From positions 186,001-250,000 of the forward strand of contig CAVYWD010000001.1 of NCBI GenBank assembly GCA_963772225.1: a DNA stretch of 64,000 nt, written 5' to 3'. The translations under genes and the position numbers were made by a program. Source of the stretch: CAVYWD01 sp963772225. GTDB lineage: Bacteria; Myxococcota; Myxococcia; Myxococcales; UBA5297. A model generated the notes under the pieces. It was given only the letters and a program-made list of their open reading frames with translations. It ran no database searches and had not been told where the DNA came from. Of the stretch, positions 8,768 through 16,389 are shown piece by piece; within the stretch, counting starts at the first letter, position 1, and each line of letters starts with the position of its first letter.

Positions 8768-9809
8768 ATGGACTCCATGCGCAAACCCCGCCGCCTCCCT
8801 TTCGCCGCGCTCCTGGTTTCGAGCCTCCCCCTGCTCGCTGCCCCAGCGGCCTCGCCTGCCGCGACCTGCGACGCCGGCGCCTGCCCGGCCGCCGAGGATG
8901 CCGGGTGCCCACCAGAAGCGCCGGACGCTGGAAGCGCGGCGCCGGCGGGTGTGAGGCGAATCTCGGTGCCGCTCGGCGAGGGGACCGCCGAGCTGTGGCC
9001 TGCTCGCCTTCTGCCGGGCGACCTCTTCGAGCTCCGTATCGAGGGACCGTTCGATGCCGAGGACGTCGAGGTCCAGTTTCGGGACGAGCGGTTCTCGGCA
9101 TTCGAGGTTCAGCCAGGGCTCCTCCGCGGATTCGGGGCGGTGCCCGCCGACGCGCCCGAGGGCCCAGTACAGGTGACGGTGACGGTGAAGGCGGCGGGTG
9201 GCGGCGCCGCGAAGGCCGTCGCCGCAACGGTGGCGCTCACCGTCGCGCACCGCGAAACGGAGGCGACCACGCTCAAGGTGGACCCCAAAGTTCACGCGGC
9301 CGTCGGCGGCAGAGCGCGCGCAGATCGCGGACGACGGGAAAGCCATCACCGCCGCCTATCGGGTGACTTTCGGCCCCTTGCTCATCACGTCGAATTTCGC
9401 GGACCCAAGGGACGGCGCCGAGCGGAACTCGCTCTTCGGCGAGCGGCGCATCTTCAACGGCACGCTAAAGAGCCGGCACCTGGGGCTCGACATCGATGGC
9501 AAGACCGGCGACCCGGTGCGCGCCGCCAATGACGGGGTCGTGCGGCTGACCCGCGATTGCTTCTACTCGGGGAATACCGTGTTCCTTTCCCATGGGGCGG
9601 GCATCTTCACCGACTACTTTCACCTTTCAAAGATCCTGGTGAAGAATGGGCAAACGGTGAAGAAGGGCCAGGTCATCGGGCTCTTGGGGCGCACGGGCCG
9701 GGTGACCGGGCCGCACCTGCATTTCGCCACGAAGGTCTCGGGGACGATCTTCGACCCCGAGGCGCTGCTGCGATTCGATTTCTTCGCGGATGACGCCGGG
9801 CGCCCGTAG
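8768..9809 (+). pseudogene. M23 (LytM) peptidase, interrupted by a +1 frameshift
   Basis: The first part (8768 to ~9286) encodes a signal peptide ending near SPAAT, a Cys/Asp/Ala-rich linker and a beta-sandwich domain. The second part (from ~9288, next frame) encodes a complete LytM domain: H-x3-D in HLGLDIDGKTGD, the core HGAGIFTDYFHL and the zinc motif GPHLHFA. The break is in the run CCCCAAA at 9283-9289. Deleting one base gives a continuous product reading DPKFTRPSAAE through the junction. All catalytic residues are present, so the gene is either recently broken or misread. M23 enzymes cut peptidoglycan peptide bridges. The start ATG 8768 begins MDSMRKPRR; a second ATG lies three codons later. 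Confidence 0.75.
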
Positions 9810-10258
9810 CCACGGCGCAATTCTCCTCCTCCACCGCTTGTGGCCATGGCGCCCATCGACGGCGAAGTGACTGGGGTGTCGGCCGCCTCGATGGGCGCGT
9901 CGCTGGCAGGCCGCGCTGAACGCGATCGAACCCACGGACTGATCCGGTCTCGGCATGGACGGTCTTCGTCCTTTCGGACTGGGACCGCCGTCGCGCCAAG
10001 GATGCTGGCTTCCTGCACGCGGCAACCTACCCTCCGCGAATCGGCTCATCCGCGGGAAGCCACAGCGCGGTGTTCCACGGCGGTACAGACCGTTCCGCCG
10101 CGGAACAGTCTCATGGCGGGGCAGACGCCTTCACGCGGGGAGAGAACCAGGCACGCCGTTTGCTGAACGCGCTGTTCTTGTATTGCGGTCCGCTCTGCAT
10201 CGGCGCCGACGAAGAGTGGTCCTCCCTACCGCGACCGTGATAGGAGTTCGTCGCAATC
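9810..10258. other. Non-coding stretch with a GC-rich hairpin
   Basis: 449 bp between the M23 gene and the PEGA gene. None of the short readings resembles a protein family. The one structure seen is an inverted repeat at 10072-10083 and 10095-10106 (12-bp arms, one mismatch, 11-nt loop). It has no T-tract, so it is a poor terminator match. The promoter of the PEGA gene probably lies at the right end, but I could not identify it. Confidence 0.4.
10072..10106. repeat. Inverted repeat / hairpin
   Basis: Left arm GTTCCACGGCGG (10072-10083) pairs with CCGCCGCGGAAC (10095-10106) with one mismatch and an 11-nt loop. It is intergenic, about 150 bp before the PEGA gene. It could be an attenuator, a protein-binding site or a T-less terminator of the M23 transcript. 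Confidence 0.4.
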
Positions 10259-11713
10259 ATGCTCGGACTCGGACTGGCGCTCTTCGCCTCTACGGCGGCG
10301 GCCGCGAACGCGTCTCCCTTGCGGGCGGATTCGCCGCCCGAGTCCTTGGCTGTGGTGGCCATCGGGTCGTGCAGCGACCCTCGACTCGGGCAGGCCGCGC
10401 GCGACCTTCGCCAGGAGCTGGCGCGCCTCAAGCCGCTCGCGGTCCTATCCGAGGAAGTGACGGCAGCGCCGGCGGGAGGCCTGCCGCGCTCCACGCCCGA
10501 GGAGATCCAGCGGGCCATCGATTCCGCTCGGGCGGACTTCTTCCACCAGAGCTATCCGAAGGCGGAGGCGCAGCTTCGCGACGCTCTGGCTGAAATCTCG
10601 AAGCTCCCGCCCGGCCCTGCTCGGTGGGCGCTCGCGACCAGGGCACGCGTCGAGCTCTCGCAGGTCTACCTTTCTTCTGGGAAGCGGGCCGAGGCCTCGG
10701 TCGAGCTTTTCGGGATCCTGCGCCTCGACCAGGGTCTGAAGCTGGACCGGCAGAAGTATCCGCCCGCATTGCTCGCCCTCGCCGACGGCGTCCGCCGCTC
10801 GGTGCGCGGCGCCACCAAGCTCGCCTTGGGCGTCAAGAGCTCCGGCCCGAGCACGCCCGTGTTCATCGACGGCCGGGAAATGGGAAAGACGCCGTTCGCG
10901 CGAGCGCTGCCCGAGGGGCTCTACGAGGTGATTTCGGGGGCGCCGTCGGCGCGGTCGTTCGTGCGGTCGGTGCAACTGGACAACTCGACCACCCTCGAGA
11001 TCGACGTGGAGCGCGAGTCGCGATTCCAGGCCGCGGCGGGGCCGTGCTACGAGAGCGGCACCTCGACCGAAGAGCGGCTCGACGCCGCTTCGGTCATTGC
11101 CCAGGCGCTGTCTATCGAGCGGGTCGTCCTGGTGCGCTTGGACGGTCGAGGCGAGGACCAGAGCATGTCCGCCACGACGTTCTCCCTGGGCAGGGAGGTC
11201 CGCGAGGGCAGCCATCGGATGAGCCCCGCGGACGCCTTCGGCCTGAAGCGCCTGGCGACCTTCGTGCTGACGGGGGCGGGCCCGGCACACGATCCTCCGA
11301 GAGCGCCGAGGCTCGCCGAAGCGGCGGTCGACCTACGGGCTGCGGCGAGCGCTCCGCCCGCGTCTGCCGCGCCCGCGTCCAGAATGTGGGCGCGCGTCGG
11401 CGCGGTCGCGCTCGGCGCTGTGGCGGTGGGGCTGGGCGTCGCCGCCATCGCCGAGAACGCGCACGTTGGGAGCGCGTCTCGCGACTTGCAGGGCCTGATC
11501 AACCGCAATCCGACGATGACGGCGGCCACGGCGAGCAACGCGGCGGCGCTGGACGGTGAGATCGGCTCTGCGAAGAAGTTGCGGACGGCCTTCACCGTTG
11601 GCGCTGCTGTCGCGGTCGCGGGAACGGGTACCTTTGTCGTTTTCTCGATCGCGCCGGGGAGCCCCGCGCGCGTGGCGCAAGTTTCGCTGGGGGTTGCGGG
11701 AACATTGCCGTGA
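10259..11713 (+). CDS. PEGA-domain exported protein
   Basis: A 484-residue protein with an N-terminal signal (MLGLGLALFASTAAAANA). Helical, TPR-like sequence at ~80-185 (FFHQSYPKAEAQLRDAL) is followed by a PEGA domain near residues 198-245 (VFIDGREMGKTPFARALPEG), a small beta domain common in myxobacterial envelope and kinase proteins. Two hydrophobic segments, near 377-400 (VGAVALGAVAVGLGVAAIA) and 440-465, suggest C-terminal membrane helices. Its stop overlaps an ATG of the next reading frame, but the true start of the next gene lies 60 bp further on. No enzymatic motif. Role unknown, probably envelope. Confidence 0.7.
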   Translation: MLGLGLALFASTAAAANASPLRADSPPESLAVVAIGSCSDPRLGQAARDLRQELARLKPLAVLSEEVTAAPAGGLPRSTPEEIQRAIDSARADFFHQSYPKAEAQLRDALAEISKLPPGPARWALATRARVELSQVYLSSGKRAEASVELFGILRLDQGLKLDRQKYPPALLALADGVRRSVRGATKLALGVKSSGPSTPVFIDGREMGKTPFARALPEGLYEVISGAPSARSFVRSVQLDNSTTLEIDVERESRFQAAAGPCYESGTSTEERLDAASVIAQALSIERVVLVRLDGRGEDQSMSATTFSLGREVREGSHRMSPADAFGLKRLATFVLTGAGPAHDPPRAPRLAEAAVDLRAAASAPPASAAPASRMWARVGAVALGAVAVGLGVAAIAENAHVGSASRDLQGLINRNPTMTAATASNAAALDGEIGSAKKLRTAFTVGAAVAVAGTGTFVVFSIAPGSPARVAQVSLGVAGTLP

Positions 11714-11775
11714 TGGAGGTCGCGGGCCTGCCTGCTGCGAAGCCCGCGACCGTGATTCTTCGCTTGGGAGGAACC

Positions 11776-13527
11776 GTGAATCGCTTACTGATACTTTCCG
11801 CGCTGACCGTGGTGACTGCTGCCGCCTGCTCCGATCCGCCGATCGCCTACCAGTGCACGACGGATAGCGATTGCTCGGCTGGGAACATCTGTTGGGAGCG
11901 GTGGTGCGTTGTCGCGGGCGATGCGGGTGGGGCTGACGGGGCCGCGAGCGATGCTGGAGAGAACGACGCCAACCTGGATGCCGGGGCGCTCGATGGTGCG
12001 GTCGCTCAAGTGGACTCGGGCGTCGTCGACGCTGCTGTGGACGCCTCTTTAGCGGATGGCGGTGTCTCCGACGGTGGCGCTTCTGACGGCGGCGTTGCCG
12101 ACTCGGGTGCCTCCGACGCGGGGGCTGCTGATGGCGGCGTTGTCGACGCGGGGCCGCCGACCTGCGCGATCGGACAGACTACCTTTCAGAGCGGCGACCT
12201 GAACCCGGGCAATCACTGCGTAAGCTGCCAGCCGGCGTACTCGACGAGCTCTTGGACCAACGTCGCGAATGGCTCTGGCTGCGGAAGCGGGCTCATTTGC
12301 ATCGGGGGGACCTGCGCGGCCAATTGCTGGATTGACTCGGCAGAGTACGCGAGTCTAGCAACGAAGAACGGGAACACCTGCCTCGTTTGCGACCCCAACA
12401 CGTCGACGTCGACATGGACAAACGCGGCCGAGGGCACCACCTGCAACGACGCGGACTATTGCCATGCAGGCACCTGCCTCGAAGGATGCTGGATAGATTC
12501 CGGGTTCCACCAAAGTGGTTCTGCGCGTCCCGGGTATTCTTGTCAGGAATGCCAGCCCGGAACATCCAAAACGAACTGGACTGCTTTGCCGGACGGTACA
12601 GAGCGTGACACACCGACGCAGAATTGCCGCTGCCAAGCAGGGCTGACATGGTGCGGAATCGCCAGTGGCACTACCAGCGCTCTCTTCAGCATCTCGGGGA
12701 GCGCCTCGAACTCCCTTTGGGCCGTGGGAGAATCGGGATCCGCGATACGCTGGAACGGGAGTACGTGGTCGAGCTATCCAAGCGGTGTAGCGCAGGATCT
12801 CTATGGAGTGTGGGAGGCCGACAGCAAAGCCGCGTTGGCAGTCGGCGCTTCCGGAACCGTTGTTCAATGGCAGGGCGTCAAGTGGACAACCGTCTCAAGC
12901 GGTGTTTCAGTTAACCTCAACGCCATATGGGGGAGCGGGAAAACAGATGTCTGGGCCGTCGGAGCCAAAGGAACCATTCTTCACTGGAACGGAAGCGCAT
13001 GGTTGGCAGTTCCTAGCGGAACCAGCTATGAGCTCACCGGCGTAAGCGGCAGTGGCCCGTACGACGCATGGGCAGTTGGGTACTCAGGCACCGTGCTTCA
13101 TTGGAACGGAAGTGGCTGGTCACTGTCCCCGAAGCAAACCTGCAGCCAAGTCGCAAGCGTCTGGAGTAGCAACCCAAACGACGCATGGACTGGCTGTTCA
13201 ACGCGCGATGAGCCTTTCGGTTCATATCATTGGAATGGCAGCTCCTGGACTGGTCATCAAGTTGAACCCCTAGTTTCCGAATTGGGCACCACACATGACT
13301 TCCTTGTCTCAAGCACCTTCGGCACAGCAACAGACGCTTGGGCCACTGGCGCGTGGCTCAACTATTATTCACCACGCCTGGAAAATGCCGGCGTCCTCTT
13401 TCACTGGAACGGCACGGACTGGTCAACCCTAGACATGCAAACAGTCAGTCTGAACAGCATTTGGGGCCTCGAAGATGACTACTGGGTCGTTGGGGCCAAG
13501 GGGACCGTGTTTCACGCGACACGATAA
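11776..13527 (+). CDS. Cys-rich lipoprotein with beta-propeller-like repeats
   Basis: A 583-residue surface lipoprotein starting at GTG 11776 behind GGGAGGAACC. The signal ends in the lipobox TAAAC. A short Cys-rich module (CTTDSDCSAGNICWERWC) precedes an ~80-residue Asp/Gly/Ala/Ser linker of the type frequent in myxobacterial lipoproteins. Three Cys-rich repeats follow (CVSCQP, CLVCDP, CQECQP, each before S/T-x-W-T). The C-terminal half has short repeats with HWNGSxW and D-x-WAVG motifs (ILHWNGSAW, DVWAVGAKG), likely beta-propeller blades. The last kilobase is visibly less GC-rich than the surrounding genes. Function probably adhesive or structural; no enzyme motif. Confidence 0.75.
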   Translation: MNRLLILSALTVVTAAACSDPPIAYQCTTDSDCSAGNICWERWCVVAGDAGGADGAASDAGENDANLDAGALDGAVAQVDSGVVDAAVDASLADGGVSDGGASDGGVADSGASDAGAADGGVVDAGPPTCAIGQTTFQSGDLNPGNHCVSCQPAYSTSSWTNVANGSGCGSGLICIGGTCAANCWIDSAEYASLATKNGNTCLVCDPNTSTSTWTNAAEGTTCNDADYCHAGTCLEGCWIDSGFHQSGSARPGYSCQECQPGTSKTNWTALPDGTERDTPTQNCRCQAGLTWCGIASGTTSALFSISGSASNSLWAVGESGSAIRWNGSTWSSYPSGVAQDLYGVWEADSKAALAVGASGTVVQWQGVKWTTVSSGVSVNLNAIWGSGKTDVWAVGAKGTILHWNGSAWLAVPSGTSYELTGVSGSGPYDAWAVGYSGTVLHWNGSGWSLSPKQTCSQVASVWSSNPNDAWTGCSTRDEPFGSYHWNGSSWTGHQVEPLVSELGTTHDFLVSSTFGTATDAWATGAWLNYYSPRLENAGVLFHWNGTDWSTLDMQTVSLNSIWGLEDDYWVVGAKGTVFHATR

Positions 13528-13532
13528 GCACC

Positions 13533-13825
13533 GGGGGCGGGTGCAACATGCACTCGCGGAGGCGCTTCATGAAGGCCCTCGATGCGGCGACGCGCGGCCG
13601 GCGGTGCCCATCGCGGGCAAGAAGGCGCTCTACGACGTCGAGGACACGACCCGCGGCCCTGACGCCGAGGCGCGACTGGCCGAACGACAGAGGCGCTCGA
13701 AGCCAGTTTACGACGAACTCGTTGCGTGGCAGCGAGAAGTACAAGCCGCTCGAGCCACAGAATCCATTGGGCGTCAGGCGGTAAGATACCAGTTGATCCA
13801 TAAGTCGCACTTCAAGTCTCCCTGG
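13533..13825 (+). pseudogene. IS66-family transposase remnant
   Basis: Two adjacent frames together spell a C-terminal part of an IS66 transposase: CNMHSRRRFMKALDA in one frame (from ~13542), then GDARPAVPIAGKKALYDVE, ARLAERQRRSKPVYDELVAW and AVRYQLIHK in the next. Restoring one G near 13583 joins them. IS66 proteins carry this HARRxF...AL..IG.LY.vE...R...R...S.P block before their C-terminal region. The DDE catalytic core and both element ends are missing, so it is a dead fragment. It sits between two convergent lipoprotein genes with lower GC content. Confidence 0.7.
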
Positions 13826-13851
13826 GGCCTCCCTACCCACCCCAATACTGG

Positions 13852-15639
13852 TCACTGCACATCAACGGTCAAAGGAACGCTTGGAACGACCGGAAGGTAA
13901 ATGATGATGTCGACCTTATCTTCCGCATCCTGGGCAGCAGTAAATTGCCCATTGCACGCGAGTCCGTCAGTCGACGCCACGCAATCGGGCGGCACACAGG
14001 GACAACTGTGGGAATCTACGAGTTCAAACGAGCCCATCAAATTGTGGCCATAGCGACCATTGTTGACCACCAATGATGCCGGATTCACGGTAAACGCCCC
14101 GCGCGAGCTCATACACGAGACTTCGTCGCCGTCTTCTTGCGCCATCTTGTTGAAGAAGGCGTCCCACATGCCCACATTAATGCCCGCTGTCGATCCACAG
14201 TGCGGCACCGCAAGCGAATCTACGGACGCATTACCCTGGTAGATCCCACCATAGCTCGGCTCATCCGTCCACACTATCTTGGTCGCCTTCCATATCGTCG
14301 TACTTTCGTCCCATTTCCCGTTGGCACCATCCCAGCGCCCGTTGCCATTGGTGTCGGAAAACGGCTCGCCTTCGTTGAACTGTCCGTCATCATTGACATC
14401 AACATACGGCTCGGGCAAATCAACAAACGGCTCGCCGAGATCATATCTGTGATTGTTGTTAGCGTCAGTGTACTGTTCCTGGCCGGCGGTCATCGCAATG
14501 ATAGTTACCAGCCCGTCTCTTGGATTGCAATTGACATACTTAACCTGGCCCAGGACTTTGTCCTTCCAATTGCAATTTGCCACCCTTGGCTCCACCCCAT
14601 TGTCGAGGGGAGACTGCATGATCGGCGGCATTGCCTGATTGTAGGTTTTGCTGTCGGCCGGGTCCACATCCTTCGGATACGGCTCTTGGGTTTTATATAC
14701 ATTTTCCGCCGTGCCGTTCTCGTCAGTCGTTACAGTGGGAGCCATCGCGCCCGCTTCAGGTACGAAGCTCACATCCGTATTCGCAAGTTTTTGGCCGTTG
14801 AGGTCTGCAACGAACGCATGACATGTCATTCGAAGCCCGAACTTTCCGAATCCACCGATTGCGAAACGATTGCACGAGATCGTGAAGTCGTTATAATTGG
14901 CAACACCGCCCGCGATGATAATTGGCAGCGATTCTGCACTTGCATCGCCTGAAGTCACCTGCACCTTAACGCTTCCGACAGACGTCCCCGATCTAACAGT
15001 CGCCGACACCTCGCCCTGGGGATTTGTTTTGGCGGTCGCAGGATCAATGGTCGCAATATCCTTGCTTACCAAAAACGCGACATCGAGCCCCTGAGGCACC
15101 GGGTTGCCGCTACTGTCTTTCGCGAGAAAGGTAACCACAGAGGTCGCGTTGTTGCCGGAGCCGCTCAAGCCGATGCTGGTGGGATTCGCAGAAACAAATT
15201 CAAAGGTTGCGATCGCTACGCCTGAGACGGTGCCAAATGGTATTGACACGGCCTGGGAGGCCTTCAAACCGAGCGTATCATCAGCATAAATGATCGCAAC
15301 CGTGACCGTGGCATTCTTGACCGAGTAGAGATTGGCGGCGACCTGCCCCGCGATCGAATCCGCCAAGTCAACGACCGCGTCGCTGTAGTTCACGTTCTGC
15401 GGGTCGTCAATCGGCGCAAAGGCCACACCTGTTGCTGCCGTTCGAAAGGTGACGGTTCCAGACTCCAGCGCCTTGCCACCTTGGGAGAGGGTAGCGGTAA
15501 TGGTCGCGGCAGAATGGCCATCCGTTTGTATGGAGCCGCTCGGCGTGACGGTCACCGCAATCTTGACCGGGTCTTGACTGCACCCAACTGCCAAAGCACC
15601 TGCAGCGAGCGCACACACCAACTCGAGAGAGCGACTCAT
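13852..15639 (-). CDS. Lipoprotein with Ig-like (Big_1-type) domains and Asp-rich calcium-type loops
   Basis: A 595-residue secreted lipoprotein with lipobox AVGC near residue 20. The first ~250 residues look like two invasin/Big_1-type Ig folds (VTVTPSGSIQTDGHSAATITAT and a second copy beginning near PTSIGLSGSGNNATSVV). Around residues 390-450 are Asp/Asn-rich loops of EF-hand or dockerin character (DANNNHRYDLGEP, DVNDDGQFNEGEP, DTNGNGRWDG), which suggests calcium binding. Codon use is less GC-biased than the neighbours, with Ile ATA/ATT and AAT codons frequent. An XRE regulator gene lies 130 bp upstream on the same strand. Likely surface adhesin-like; no catalytic motif seen. Confidence 0.7.
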   Translation of the reverse strand: MSRSLELVCALAAGALAVGCSQDPVKIAVTVTPSGSIQTDGHSAATITATLSQGGKALESGTVTFRTAATGVAFAPIDDPQNVNYSDAVVDLADSIAGQVAANLYSVKNATVTVAIIYADDTLGLKASQAVSIPFGTVSGVAIATFEFVSANPTSIGLSGSGNNATSVVTFLAKDSSGNPVPQGLDVAFLVSKDIATIDPATAKTNPQGEVSATVRSGTSVGSVKVQVTSGDASAESLPIIIAGGVANYNDFTISCNRFAIGGFGKFGLRMTCHAFVADLNGQKLANTDVSFVPEAGAMAPTVTTDENGTAENVYKTQEPYPKDVDPADSKTYNQAMPPIMQSPLDNGVEPRVANCNWKDKVLGQVKYVNCNPRDGLVTIIAMTAGQEQYTDANNNHRYDLGEPFVDLPEPYVDVNDDGQFNEGEPFSDTNGNGRWDGANGKWDESTTIWKATKIVWTDEPSYGGIYQGNASVDSLAVPHCGSTAGINVGMWDAFFNKMAQEDGDEVSCMSSRGAFTVNPASLVVNNGRYGHNLMGSFELVDSHSCPCVPPDCVASTDGLACNGQFTAAQDAEDKVDIIIYLPVVPSVPLTVDVQ

Positions 15640-15769
15640 GATGCCTCCGAACGCAGGGCTTTCCCCGGAGCCAGGCCCCCAGGGATCGTTCTATTCTCAA
15701 CGGCGCCGACTGGGAGTCAAGGCATCTCGGGTACGTCGAGTGGCGCGCCCCACCCGGCGCGCCCCCCCC

Positions 15770-16147
15770 TCAAGACTTGAAGATCGCCCGCGCCACCCCC
15801 AGGAGCCTGTCAATATCCCTGCGCGTGAGCGAGTGCGCCCGCGCGAACTCCGCGATGGGCTTGAGCATGGGGTCGAGCGAGGTAGGCTCCTCCGACGGGA
15901 ACAGGAAGAGATCGCTCATCGACACATCGAGCGCGTGGGCGATCTTCACCAGCGTCTCGATATGCGGAGCCCGCTCGCCGCGCTCGATCATGGAGAGGAA
16001 CGAGACCGAGATGTCCGCGCGCTCGGCCAAGTCCTCCTGCGTCAGCTTCTGCGGCCGGGACTGCCTCAGCTGCCGAATCCGCCGGCCGAGTTCCTTGGTG
16101 ATGTCCAAGTCGAGAGCCCTCGCGATGTCGTCCATATCACCCTTCAA
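15770..16147 (-). CDS. XRE-family helix-turn-helix regulator
   Basis: A 125-residue protein with a Cro/C1-type HTH at ~18-80. The pattern LTQEDLAERADISVSFLSMIERG is diagnostic, and HIETLVKIAHALDVSMSDLF completes the domain. The C-terminal ~35 residues are probably for oligomerisation. Start ATG 16147 or 16135 (MDDIAR). It precedes the Ig-like lipoprotein gene on the same strand and may control it, or itself. No operator could be assigned in the 242 bp upstream. Confidence 0.85.
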   Translation of the reverse strand: MKGDMDDIARALDLDITKELGRRIRQLRQSRPQKLTQEDLAERADISVSFLSMIERGERAPHIETLVKIAHALDVSMSDLFLFPSEEPTSLDPMLKPIAEFARAHSLTRRDIDRLLGVARAIFKS

Positions 16148-16389
16148 GAGCCGTGCAGTCGGTGCCCGAGGCTCAGTCGTTTGGCGGTGGAATTATCCAC
16201 TTAAGCGGATGCCCGTCGCCAACCCCAGAGACGCGCAGTGAACTAACGCCAGACCATAGGCAACATTGTGCTCCGGCCGACGCCAGGAATCCTTGGTCTT
16301 CTCGCAGCGAGGGCGTCAACTGTGGACTATGGGAAACCCGGCGCGGGCGCCGAGAGCGCGACCGCCCGGCCCACCTCGCCACCCCTCGC

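Noticed and set aside
9283..9290. Programmed ribosomal frameshift in the M23 gene
   Set aside because: There is no typical slippery heptamer with downstream pseudoknot for the required +1 direction, and the same kind of defect occurs in three unrelated genes, so read error is simpler.
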